From: Streptacidiphilus sp. PB12-B1b
GTDB lineage: Bacteria; Actinomycetota; Actinomycetes; Streptomycetales; Streptomycetaceae
Assembly: GCF_014084125.1 (NCBI RefSeq)
Contig: NZ_CP048405.1
Coordinates: 7,192,001 to 7,256,000, forward strand
Length of the DNA stretch: 64,000 nt
Reading direction: 5' to 3'
Position 1 is the first letter of the stretch; the number at the start of each line of letters is the position of its first letter. A program made the position numbers and the translations under genes. The notes under the pieces are model-generated. The model had not been told where the DNA came from. It saw nothing but the letters and a program-made list of their open reading frames with translations, and made no database searches. Shown one piece after another: positions 16,088-24,287 of this stretch.

Positions 16088-16600
16088 TCAGCGGCGGTCG
16101 CGCCCGGGGCCGGTGGCCGCACCGGCGCGGGGCCGCGAACCGGCCGCACCGGCCTGGGCACGCTCGTAGCGGGCGCGCTTCTCGGCCTCGCCCGGGGCCT
16201 CGACCAGGCTGCGGACGAAGTAGGCGGCCAGCGCGCCGACGAAGCCGATGGCCAGCATGGGCGTCACCGACCGCTCCTCGGCCATCCAGCCGCTGAGCGC
16301 CGCCCGGCCGCGGGCGAACAGCGTCCAGGAGCGGACGGCGGCGGCGACCGTGCACACCGCCACGGCCGCCGTCAGCAGCACGTCCACCAGCGATCCGGAT
16401 CTGGCGACCAGCACCCCCTGCACGGCCAGGCGCATCAGCAGCGCGCCGGCGCAGGTGGCGGCCAACGCACCGGCGCTCACGCCGACGCGGCGCAGCCAGT
16501 AGCCGGTGTCGTGGGTGAGCCAGCCGGTGCCGAAGAAGCGGATCGGCTCGGGGGCCGGTCCCGGTCCGGGGGCGGGCCTGGTGGCGCGGGTGTCAGACAC
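16088..16600 (-). CDS. Membrane protein of unknown function
   Basis: 170 residues with three to four hydrophobic segments (GALAATCAGALLMRLAVQGV, VDVLLTAAVAVCTVAAAVRS, TPMLAIGFVGALAAYFV) and a basic C-terminal tail. The GTG start at 16600 follows GGAGGC with only one base between, unusually tight, so initiation may be weak or the start mis-set. Lies downstream of ilvD on the same strand behind a hairpin. Function not recognised. Confidence 0.65.
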   Translation of the reverse strand: MSDTRATRPAPGPGPAPEPIRFFGTGWLTHDTGYWLRRVGVSAGALAATCAGALLMRLAVQGVLVARSGSLVDVLLTAAVAVCTVAAAVRSWTLFARGRAALSGWMAEERSVTPMLAIGFVGALAAYFVRSLVEAPGEAEKRARYERAQAGAAGSRPRAGAATGPGRDRR

Positions 16601-16618
16601 GCCTCCGATTATGCGGCA

Positions 16619-16656
16619 GCGGGCCGCCCGCCCCCGGCAGGGAGCGGACGGCCCGC
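16619..16656. terminator. Hairpin downstream of ilvD
   Basis: GCGGGCCG (16619-16626) pairs with CGGCCCGC (16649-16656) across a 22-base loop, just beyond the ilvD stop in the direction of transcription. Confidence 0.5.
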
Positions 16657-16693
16657 GTCGCGGCGCCCGGTCGGGTCGCGGTGCGCGGCCCGG

Positions 16694-18538
16694 TCAGCCC
16701 AGGCGCGAGACGTCGCGGACGGCGCCGCGGTCGGCGCTGGTGGCCATCGCCGCGTAGGCCCGCAGCGCGGCCGAGACCTGCCGGTCGCGGTTGCGCGGCC
16801 GGTAGCCGTGGCCGGCCTCCAGCGCGGCGCGGCGGGCGGCCAGCTCCTCGTCGGAGACCTCCAGCCGGATGGACCGGGCCGGGATGTCGATGGTGATCAG
16901 GTCGCCGTCCTGGACCAGCGCGATGGCGCCGCCGGAGGCCGCCTCCGGGGAGGCGTGCCCGATCGACAGCCCCGAGGTGCCGCCGGAGAAGCGCCCGTCG
17001 GTGATCAGCGCGCACGCCTTGCCCAGGCCCCGGCCCTTCAGGTACGAGGTCGGGTACAGCATCTCCTGCATGCCCGGGCCGCCCTTGGGGCCCTCGTAGC
17101 GGATGACGACGACGTCGCCCTCCTTGACCCGCTTGGTGAGGATCGCCTCGACCGCGTCCTCCTGCGACTCGGCGACGACGGCCGGGCCCTGGAAGCGCCA
17201 CAGCGCCTCGTCCACGCCGGCCGTCTTGACCACGCAGCCGTCCACGGCCAGGTTGCCGTAGAGGATCGCCAGGCCGCCCTCGGTGGAGTAGGCGTGCTCC
17301 ACGTCCCGGATGCAGCCGCCGGCGGCGTCGGTGTCCAGCGTCTCCCAGCGCTCGGACTGGGAGAACGCCGAGGCGGAGCGGACGCAGCCGGGCGCGGCGT
17401 GCCACAGCTCGACGGCCTCGGCCGTCGGCGAGCCGCCGCGCACGTCCCAGGTCTTCAGCCAGTCGGCCAGCGACGGGCTGTGCACGGTGTGGACGTCCTC
17501 GTTCAGCAGCCCGCCCCGGTACAGCTCGCCGAGGATGGCCGGGATGCCGCCGGCCCGGTGCACGTCCTCCATGTAGTACGAGCCGTTCGGGGCCACCTTG
17601 GACAGGCACGGCAGCCGGCGCGACAGGGCGTCGATGTCGCTCATGTCGAAGTCCAGCTCGGCCTCCTGGGCGGCGGCGAGCAGGTGCAGGATGGTGTTGG
17701 TCGAGCCGCCCATGGCGACGTCCAGGGCGACGGCGTTCTCGAACGCGCCCCGGGTGGCGACCGAGCGCGGCAGGACGGTGGTGTCGTCCTGGCCGTAGTA
17801 GCGGTTGGTGATCTCCACCACGGTGCGCCCGGCGGCCTGGTAGAGCTCCTTGCGGGCGGTGTGGGTGGCCAGCAGCGAGCCGTTGCCGGGCAGGGACAGG
17901 CCGATGGCCTCGGTCAGGCAGTTCATCGAGTTGGCGGTGAACATGCCGGAACACGACCCGCAGGTCGGGCAGGCGTTCTCCTCGATCCGGGCGATGTCCT
18001 CGTCCGAGACGTTCTCGTTGACGGCGTCCGCGATCGCGTTGATCAGGTCCAGCTTGCGGACGGTGCCGTCGACCAGGGTGGCCTTGCCGGCCTCCATCGG
18101 GCCGCCGGAGACGAACACGGTGGGGATGTTCAGCCGCATGGCGGCCATCAGCATCCCGGGGGTGATCTTGTCGCAGTTGGAGATGCAGATCAGCGCGTCC
18201 GCGCAGTGCGCCTGGACCATGTACTCGACCGAGTCGGCGATCAGGTCGCGCGAGGGCAGCGAGTAGAGCATCCCGGAGTGGCCCATGGCGATGCCGTCGT
18301 CCACGGCGATGGTGTTGAACTCGCGCGGGATGCCCCCGGCCGCCGCGACCGCCTCGGAGACGATCCGGCCCACCGGCTGGAGGTGCGTGTGCCCGGGCAC
18401 GAACTCGGTGAAGCTGTTCGCCACCGCGATGATCGGCTTTCCGAAGTCCTCGCGGGCTACACCGGCGGCCCGGAGCAGGGCGCGGGCTCCAGCCATGTTC
18501 CGACCATGGGTGACCGTACGGGACCTCAGCTCGGGCAC
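16694..18538 (-). CDS. ilvD: Dihydroxy-acid dehydratase
   Basis: Fe-S enzyme converting dihydroxy-isovalerate/methylvalerate to 2-keto acids in branched-chain amino acid synthesis. Cluster-ligand motifs: [12 protein letters not shown] (Cys122) and [19 protein letters not shown] (Cys193 region). C-terminal [20 protein letters not shown] binds substrate and cofactor. I place the start at GTG 18538 ([17 protein letters not shown]), 9 bases after AAGGAG and matching the S. coelicolor start as I recall it; a TTG at 18547 abuts the AAGGAG and is unlikely. 614 residues, the normal length. Confidence 0.96.
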   Translation of the reverse strand: MPELRSRTVTHGRNMAGARALLRAAGVAREDFGKPIIAVANSFTEFVPGHTHLQPVGRIVSEAVAAAGGIPREFNTIAVDDGIAMGHSGMLYSLPSRDLIADSVEYMVQAHCADALICISNCDKITPGMLMAAMRLNIPTVFVSGGPMEAGKATLVDGTVRKLDLINAIADAVNENVSDEDIARIEENACPTCGSCSGMFTANSMNCLTEAIGLSLPGNGSLLATHTARKELYQAAGRTVVEITNRYYGQDDTTVLPRSVATRGAFENAVALDVAMGGSTNTILHLLAAAQEAELDFDMSDIDALSRRLPCLSKVAPNGSYYMEDVHRAGGIPAILGELYRGGLLNEDVHTVHSPSLADWLKTWDVRGGSPTAEAVELWHAAPGCVRSASAFSQSERWETLDTDAAGGCIRDVEHAYSTEGGLAILYGNLAVDGCVVKTAGVDEALWRFQGPAVVAESQEDAVEAILTKRVKEGDVVVIRYEGPKGGPGMQEMLYPTSYLKGRGLGKACALITDGRFSGGTSGLSIGHASPEAASGGAIALVQDGDLITIDIPARSIRLEVSDEELAARRAALEAGHGYRPRNRDRQVSAALRAYAAMATSADRGAVRDVSRLG

Positions 18539-18654
18539 TGTGCTCAACTCCTTCGTCGTTGACCCTCGAGCCTACGCCGCGATACCGCCCTTCGGACGCC
18601 GCGTCCGCCATGCGATACAGGGCGTGGACACCGCCCGGTCCACGCCCGCGGCCG

Positions 18655-19419
18655 TCACGCCGCCACGCCGACCGTGACGTCCAGGTCGAAGTCCTCGACC
18701 ACGACGCCGTCCGGGAAGACCCGCAGCAGCGCCGCGCGCTCCGCCGTCAGCACCTGCTCGCGGCGGGACGCGTCCAGCACCGCCACGTAGGAGCGCGAGC
18801 CCAGGTCGGCCAGGGCCTGCTCGACCGGGATGGAGCGGCTCCAGCGCAGCACCGCCCGCCGCACCGACAGGCCCAGCCGCTCCAGCTCGGGCGCGCTGTC
18901 GTTGACCGCGCCGTAGCCGTGGTACTGCGGGCAGGCGGCGATCAGGCGCTGCTCCTGCTCCCGGGGCCAGCCCTGGGTGCGGTCCTTGACGTTCCAGAAC
19001 ACCGCCAGCGCCCCGCCCGGTCGCAGCACCCGGCGGGCCTCCGGCACCGACCTGGCCGGGGTGGTCCAGTGGAACGCCTGGCCGTAGGTGACGAAGTCGG
19101 CCGAGCCGTCGGCGAAGGGCAGCCGGTCGCCGTCGCCGCGCACCAGCGGGATCTCCGGGGAGACCCGGCGCAGCTGCTCCGCCATCCCCGGCGTGGGCTC
19201 GACGGCGACGACGTCGGCGCCGCGCCCGCGCAGCAGCCGGGTGACGATGCCGGTACCTGCGCCCACGTCCAGCACCCGGGCGCCGCGCAGCGGACGGCCG
19301 CTCAGCCGCTCGACGGCGGTGAACAGCTCGTCGGGGTAGCCGGGGCGGGCGGCGTCGTACTGGGCGGCCACCGCGCCGAAGGACGACGACAGCTCACTGC
19401 CGGGCAGGAAGGACGACAT
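18655..19419 (-). CDS. Class I SAM-dependent methyltransferase (UbiE/Methyltransf_11 type)
   Basis: 254 residues. SAM-binding motif I VLDVGAGTGIVTRLL (about residues 49-63), motif II region VVAVEPTPGMAEQL, then GDRLPFADGSADFVTYGQAF and RVLRPGGALAVFW, the standard order. Resembles generic small-molecule methyltransferases; substrate unknown. ATG 19419 with GAGG 8 bases upstream. 22 bases downstream of the isomerase gene on the same strand, so probably co-transcribed with it. Confidence 0.85.
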   Translation of the reverse strand: MSSFLPGSELSSSFGAVAAQYDAARPGYPDELFTAVERLSGRPLRGARVLDVGAGTGIVTRLLRGRGADVVAVEPTPGMAEQLRRVSPEIPLVRGDGDRLPFADGSADFVTYGQAFHWTTPARSVPEARRVLRPGGALAVFWNVKDRTQGWPREQEQRLIAACPQYHGYGAVNDSAPELERLGLSVRRAVLRWSRSIPVEQALADLGSRSYVAVLDASRREQVLTAERAALLRVFPDGVVVEDFDLDVTVGVAA

Positions 19420-19441
19420 GGTCCGGGCCTCGATCCTCGAG

Positions 19442-20596
19442 TCAGCGTTTTCCCGAACCTATCCGGGCGGCCGTCGCCAGGTGCAGCCGGGTGAAGGCCA
19501 GCGCCTCCGCCAGTTCGGCCTCGCGTTCGACCGGGCCCGGGGCGCGCCGGGTGTTGACCTCCAGCACCACGTGGCCGCCGAAGCCGCTGCCGGCCAGCCG
19601 CTCCAGCAGCTCGGCGCAGGGCTGGGTGCCGCGCCCCGGGATCAGGTGCTCGTCCTTGGCCGATCCGGAGCCGTCGGCGAGGTGGACGTGGGCGAGCCGG
19701 TCGCCCATCCGGTCCACCATGGCCAGCGCGTCGGTGCGGGAGGTGGCGACGTGCGAGAGGTCCACGGTGAAGTGCCGGTAGTCCTCGGTGGTGGGATCCC
19801 AGTCGGGCGCGTAGGCGGCGACCTCGCGGTCCCGGTAGCGCCACGGGTACATGTTCTCCACCGCGAAGCGGACGTCGGTCTCCTCCGCCATCCGCCACAC
19901 CCCCTGGACGAAGTCCCGGGCGTACTGCCGCTGCCAGCGGAACGGCGGGTGGACGACGACGGTGGACGCCCCCAGCTTCTCCGCCGCCGCGCGGGCCCGC
20001 ACCAGCTTGGACCACGGGTCGGTGCCCCACACCCGCTGGGTGATCAGCAGGCAGGGCGCGTGCACCGCCAGGATCGGCACGCCGTGGTAGTCCGAGAGGC
20101 GGCGCAGCGCCTCGATGTCCTGGCTGACCGGGTCCGTCCAGACCATGACCTCGACGCCGTCGTAGCCCAGGCGTCCGGCGATCTCGAAGGCGGCGGCGGT
20201 GTTCTCCGGGTAGACCGAGGCGGTGGACAGCGCGACCTTGGCGTCCGGGACGCGGAGGGCCGGGCCGGAGGTGAGCAGCCCGGCCGGGTGCGGGCCCGGC
20301 AGTACCGGCGGCCGCGCGGGCGCCCCGGGCACGGCGCGCGCCGACGCCCGGGGCGCCGCCGTCCTCGCGGCCGACCGCCGGGCGGCGGCCTTCCCGGCCG
20401 CCTTTCCAGCGGGCTTCTCGGCCGCCCTCCTGGCTGTCTTCTCGGCGGCCGTCTTTCCGGCAACCGCCTTCTTGACCGCCGCCGCCTTCTTGGCAGCTGC
20501 TCCGGTCGCCTTGGCCGCACGCCCCGCGCGGGGCCGGTCCGGGGGCTCCCCGGAACGGGAATCCCGCGTCGGCTCTTCCTCAGCTGGTTCCGCCAC
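19442..20596 (-). CDS. Sugar phosphate isomerase/epimerase (AP endonuclease-2 TIM barrel) with histone-H1-like N-terminus
   Basis: The TIM barrel (about residues 112-380) carries the xylose-isomerase-like/EndoIV fold: [102 protein letters not shown], with His, Glu and Asp metal ligands in place. Residues 1-110 are instead an Ala/Lys/Arg-rich segment ([18 protein letters not shown] and similar), like the C-terminal tail of histone H1. The start is unclear: GTG 20596 ([10 protein letters not shown]) is my choice, but it lacks a good binding site; the frame is open to 20665. Substrate unknown. Confidence 0.75.
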   Translation of the reverse strand: MAEPAEEEPTRDSRSGEPPDRPRAGRAAKATGAAAKKAAAVKKAVAGKTAAEKTARRAAEKPAGKAAGKAAARRSAARTAAPRASARAVPGAPARPPVLPGPHPAGLLTSGPALRVPDAKVALSTASVYPENTAAAFEIAGRLGYDGVEVMVWTDPVSQDIEALRRLSDYHGVPILAVHAPCLLITQRVWGTDPWSKLVRARAAAEKLGASTVVVHPPFRWQRQYARDFVQGVWRMAEETDVRFAVENMYPWRYRDREVAAYAPDWDPTTEDYRHFTVDLSHVATSRTDALAMVDRMGDRLAHVHLADGSGSAKDEHLIPGRGTQPCAELLERLAGSGFGGHVVLEVNTRRAPGPVEREAELAEALAFTRLHLATAARIGSGKR

Positions 20597-20692
20597 GAAG
20601 ACAGCGTATGCGTGTCGGCCGCGCCCGGGGACAGCACCTCGCCCCCTGTCACGCAATCCGGACAACCGGCGCGCGGGGCGGGCCCGGGGCTG

Positions 20693-21628
20693 CTACTCCA
20701 CGCCCTCCATCTGGTCCAGCCGCCGCAGGATCACGCCCTCCCGCAGCGCCCACGGGCAGATGTCCAGCTCCTGCACCCCGTACAGGTCCATGGCGCCGTC
20801 CGCGACCAGGGCGCCCGCCAGCAGCTGCCGGGCCCGGCCCTCGGAGACGCCGGGCAGGACGGACCGCTGCGCGGTGGTCATGGTCGCCAGCCTCGGCAGC
20901 CAGGTGGCCAGCGCCTCCCGGGTCAGCGTGCGCTTGAGGAACGGGCCGTCGGCCTCGCGGGCCGCGCCGGTGATCCTGGCCAGCTGCTTGAAGGTCTTGG
21001 AGGTGCCGACGACGTGGTCCGGCACGCCCAGCCGGGCGACGTCCCCCACCGTCCGGGCGATCTGCGCCCGGACGTGGCGGCGCAGCGCCCGCACCGCCTC
21101 CGAGGTGGGCGGGTCGCCGGGCAGCCAGGCGGCGGTGAGCCGGCCGGCCCCCAGCGGCAGCGAGATGGCCGCGTCCGGCTGCTCGTCCACGCCGCACGCT
21201 ATCTCCAGCGAGCCGCCGCCGATGTCGAGCAGCAGCAGCCGCCCCGCCGACCAGCCGTACCAGCGGCGGGCCGCGAGGAAGGTCAGCCGGGCCTCGTCGC
21301 CGCCGGAGAGCACCCGCAGCTGCACGCCGGTCTCCCGCTCGACGCGCTTGAGCACCTCCTCGCCGTTGGCGGCCTCGCGCACGGCGGAGGTGGCGAAGGG
21401 CAGGACCTCCTCGACGCCCTTGTCCTCGGCCACCCGCATCGAGGAGTCGACCATGTCCACCAGCCGCCGCACGCCGTCCTCGCTGATGGCCCCCTCGTCG
21501 TCGAGAAGCTCGGCCAGCCTCAGCTCGATCTTGTGGGAGTACGCGGGCACGGGCGCGGCGCCGGGGTGGGCGTCCACCACGAGGAAGTGGACGGTGTTGG
21601 ATCCCACATCGAGCACGCCAAGTCGCAT
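20693..21628 (-). CDS. Ppx/GppA exopolyphosphatase-family phosphatase
   Basis: ASKHA-fold phosphatase of 311 residues acting on polyphosphate or pppGpp. Phosphate-1 motif [17 protein letters not shown] (residues 3-19), [17 protein letters not shown], phosphate-2 region [15 protein letters not shown] and the C-terminal [17 protein letters not shown] are present. This is the short actinobacterial type lacking the C-terminal HD domain. ATG 21628 preceded by GGAGAG. Divergent from the AIM24 gene with a 133-base intergenic space. Confidence 0.88.
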   Translation of the reverse strand: MRLGVLDVGSNTVHFLVVDAHPGAAPVPAYSHKIELRLAELLDDEGAISEDGVRRLVDMVDSSMRVAEDKGVEEVLPFATSAVREAANGEEVLKRVERETGVQLRVLSGGDEARLTFLAARRWYGWSAGRLLLLDIGGGSLEIACGVDEQPDAAISLPLGAGRLTAAWLPGDPPTSEAVRALRRHVRAQIARTVGDVARLGVPDHVVGTSKTFKQLARITGAAREADGPFLKRTLTREALATWLPRLATMTTAQRSVLPGVSEGRARQLLAGALVADGAMDLYGVQELDICPWALREGVILRRLDQMEGVE

Positions 21629-21761
21629 AACTCTCCACGCTACGCGATGCGCGGGCAACGATCATCCCGCGTCAGGAACCGGCCGGGGCGGCTGTGCCGT
21701 TCTCCCCTTCGTACCGGCCCCTTCACGCCGGCCCTTCGTCCCGCCCCCGAGGAGATCCCCT

Positions 21762-22577
21762 GTGGCCCTGCAACTCCAGATCGTCGGCAATGCCATGCAG
21801 ATGGCCGTCGTCCAACTCCAGCCGGGGCAGACGGTGTACAGCGAGGCAGGGAAGTTCCTCTTCAAGACCACCAATGTGAGCATGGACACCCGGCTGTCGA
21901 CGCCCTCCAACGGGCAGCAGGGTTCGATGCCCGGTCAGCAGGGCGGCATGGGCGGGCTGCTGCGACAGGCCATGGGCACCGCGATGCAGGTCGGGCAGCG
22001 GATGCTCGCCGGGGAGAGCGCCGCCTTCCAGTACTTCACCGCCCAGGGCGGCGAGGGCACGCTCGGCTTCGCCGGGCACATCCCGGGCGAGATGCGCGCG
22101 CTGGAGCTGGACGGCAGCCGGGCCTGGCTGGCCGAGAAGGACGCCTTCATCGCGGCGGAGTCCAGCGTGAACTTCGGCATCGCCTTCTCCGGGCTGCGCG
22201 CCGGGATGCGCGGCGGGGAGGGCTTCGTGCTGGAGAAGTTCACCGGCTACGGAACCGTGCTGATCGGCGGCGCGGGCAACTTCATCGACCTGGAGCTGCA
22301 GGACTTCGGCGGCGCGCTGCAGGTGCACACCGGCTGCATCGTGGCCTTCGAGGAGGGCATCAGCTACAGCGTGGAGCGGGTCGGCGCGCTCAACCGCCAG
22401 GGCATGATGAACGCCGTCTTCGGCGGCGACGGCCTGTCGCTGGCCACCCTCCAGGGCCACGGCAAGGTGATCCTGCAGTCCATGACGCTGGAGGGGCTGG
22501 CCAACGCGCTGCGCAAGGCCGAGGGCCCGGACAAGGACGGCCCGACCGGCGGCCTGTTCTCGACCCGGGTCGAGTAG
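21762..22577 (+). CDS. AIM24 family protein
   Basis: 271 residues from GTG 21762 (GAGGAGATCCCCT upstream). Contains the AIM24/TRAP-like beta fold: MAVVQLQPGQTVYSEAGKFL, a Gly/Met/Gln-rich insertion (NGQQGSMPGQQGGMGG), then FQYFTAQGGEGTLGFAGHIP, GGAGNFIDLELQDFGG and VHTGCIVAFEEGI. Mitochondrial AIM24 helps inner-membrane organisation; the bacterial role is not established. Ends 7 bases from the convergent heme oxygenase gene. Confidence 0.84.
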   Translation: MALQLQIVGNAMQMAVVQLQPGQTVYSEAGKFLFKTTNVSMDTRLSTPSNGQQGSMPGQQGGMGGLLRQAMGTAMQVGQRMLAGESAAFQYFTAQGGEGTLGFAGHIPGEMRALELDGSRAWLAEKDAFIAAESSVNFGIAFSGLRAGMRGGEGFVLEKFTGYGTVLIGGAGNFIDLELQDFGGALQVHTGCIVAFEEGISYSVERVGALNRQGMMNAVFGGDGLSLATLQGHGKVILQSMTLEGLANALRKAEGPDKDGPTGGLFSTRVE

Positions 22578-22583
22578 CCGCCG

Positions 22584-23264
22584 CTAGGCGCTCAACGGGT
22601 GCAGCCCGCCCAGGTCGTGGAAGAGGCCGGTGTTCAGCCGGAAGGCGTGCCGGCTCTCGTCGGCGATCCGCCGCTGCTCGATCTCGCCGATCGCCTCGCC
22701 CGCCGCGTCCAGCCGGGCCCGGTAGCCGCGCTTGAACGCGGCCGGGTTGTCCACCGCCTCGAAGACGTAGAACCGCACGCCGTCGCCCTTGCGCTCGAAG
22801 CCCCAGGTCTTCTCGGCGATGCCGCGGATGATCTGACCGCCCGACAGATCGCCCAGGTAGCGGGTGTAGTGGTGGGCGAGGAAGCCGTTCGGCCAGCTCT
22901 CCGCCACCTCCCGCAGCCGGGCGGCGTACGCCTCGGTGGCGGGCAGCGGGACCAGCCCGTCGCGCCAGTGCCGCCCGCGCAGGTGGAGCAGGTCCCGCTC
23001 CAGCTCGGGCGCGCGGTGCAGGGCCGGGTCGACGAACGGGCCGACCACCGGATCGGCGGCCAGCGCCAGCCCGGCGTCCTCCAGGGCGCGGTAGACGAAC
23101 CACAGCTGCCCGCCGAGCTCGGCGTAGGCGTCGACGCCCAGGCGCCCGCCGAGCAGGTTCCCCATGAACGCGGACTGCTCCGCCTCCTGGTGCTCCCGCG
23201 CGGTGGCGCTGCGCAGCAGTGCGGCGAAGCCCGCCTGCGGCTCGGCGGCGGCTTGCTCGGTCAT
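22584..23264 (-). CDS. Biliverdin-producing heme oxygenase (HmuO type)
   Basis: Cleaves heme to biliverdin, CO and Fe2+ for iron recovery. 226 residues, standard for bacterial HO-1-like enzymes. Proximal heme ligand His25 in TAREHQEAEQSAF; the distal-helix Gly motif appears as YLGDLSGGQIIRGIAEK; HHYTRYLGDL precedes it. ATG 23264 has a strong GGGGAGGA 6 bases upstream. A perfect 10-base inverted repeat (23330-23352) sits 66 bases before the start, suggesting repression by a TetR- or iron-type regulator. No heme transporter lies nearby. Confidence 0.92.
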   Translation of the reverse strand: MTEQAAAEPQAGFAALLRSATAREHQEAEQSAFMGNLLGGRLGVDAYAELGGQLWFVYRALEDAGLALAADPVVGPFVDPALHRAPELERDLLHLRGRHWRDGLVPLPATEAYAARLREVAESWPNGFLAHHYTRYLGDLSGGQIIRGIAEKTWGFERKGDGVRFYVFEAVDNPAAFKRGYRARLDAAGEAIGEIEQRRIADESRHAFRLNTGLFHDLGGLHPLSA

Positions 23265-23329
23265 CCGGTCCTCCCCAGTCCTGGGCGTCGCCGCCCTGCC
23301 GCGCCCACGGTCGCGGTCACCGGCCATTC

Positions 23330-23352
23330 TTTACCGACATGCTGTCGGTAAA
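23330..23352. promoter_or_regulatory. Perfect inverted repeat in the heme oxygenase divergent promoter region
   Basis: TTTACCGACA (23330-23339), 3-base centre, TGTCGGTAAA (23343-23352). Located between divergent start codons at 23264 and 23446, so it is an operator candidate and not a terminator. The ACCGACA/TGTCGGT core is the style of TetR-family operators; it does not match the iron box TTAGGTTAGGCTAACCTAA. The regulator is not in the window as far as I can see. Confidence 0.75.
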
Positions 23353-23445
23353 ACCTAACCGATCGGGCCCACTGCCGTCACCGGATGCCGCCACCCCGGT
23401 GAACACCGGCTCTGATCTGCGGCGCCGAGGACATAGGCTGGAGCC

Positions 23446-24273
23446 GTGCCAGCCGTAGACGTCACGCTCACCGATCGCAAGGCAGTCGAGAAGGCTGCGA
23501 AGAAGGCCGCAGCGGCGGCCCGCAAGCGCGAGGTCCCGCTGGACTTCGCCCGCGCCTGGGTCGAATTCGCCGACCCGGACGACGCCGAACAGGTCTTCCG
23601 GTGCGACCTGACCTGGCTCACCTCCAGCTGGACCTGCATCTTCGGCCGGGGCTGCCACGGCATCCGCCCCGGCCGGGCCAGCGACGGCTGCTGCACCCTG
23701 GGGGCGCACTGGTCCGACGAGGACGACCAGCAGCGCGTCCTCGGCCACGCCGCCCGGCTCACCCCGGAGACCTGGCAGTACCACCGGCAGGGCAACGGCC
23801 CCAAGGGCATCAGCGAGCCCGACGAGGACGGCGAGCTGCGCACCCGCCGGGTCGACGGCGCCTGCATCTTCCTCAACCGCCCGGGCTTCCCCGGCGGCGA
23901 GGGCTGCTCACTGCACACCCTGGCCCTGGCCGAGGGGCTGGAGCCGCTGGAGACCAAGCCGGACGTCTGCTGGCAGCTGCCGATCCGGCGCACCTACGAC
24001 TGGATCGACCGCCCGGACGACACCCGCTACCTCCAGGTCAGCATCGGCGAGTACGACCGCCGGGGCTGGGGGCCGGGCGGCCACGACCTGCAGTGGTGGT
24101 GCACCGGCAGCCCGGACGCCCACGTCGGCGCGGAGCCGGTGTACGTCAGCTACCGCGCGGAGCTGACCGAGCTGATGGGCGAGGCCGGCTACGCCGTGCT
24201 GGAACAGCTCTGCACCCGCCACCTGGCCACCCTCGGCGCCCCGGTCGCCCCCCACCCGGCCGACCCGGCCTGA
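23446..24273 (+). CDS. Conserved-looking Cys-rich protein, possible metal/Fe-S binder
   Basis: 275 residues from GTG 23446 (GGAG 5 bases upstream). A Lys/Ala helix (10-30) is followed by a Cys-rich region: Cys53, 64, 70, 82, 83 ([29 protein letters not shown]), then Cys140, 154, 175 ([31 protein letters not shown]). The GCCxxGAHW and GCSLH spacing recalls the YkgJ/CxxxxxCC family of putative zinc or iron-sulfur chelating proteins. The C-terminal part has many Trp/Tyr (LQWWCTGSP). Function unknown. It is divergent from heme oxygenase and shares its operator region, which may hint at an iron link. Confidence 0.75.
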   Translation: MPAVDVTLTDRKAVEKAAKKAAAAARKREVPLDFARAWVEFADPDDAEQVFRCDLTWLTSSWTCIFGRGCHGIRPGRASDGCCTLGAHWSDEDDQQRVLGHAARLTPETWQYHRQGNGPKGISEPDEDGELRTRRVDGACIFLNRPGFPGGEGCSLHTLALAEGLEPLETKPDVCWQLPIRRTYDWIDRPDDTRYLQVSIGEYDRRGWGPGGHDLQWWCTGSPDAHVGAEPVYVSYRAELTELMGEAGYAVLEQLCTRHLATLGAPVAPHPADPA

Positions 24274-24287
24274 CCTGCGGGCGGGCG

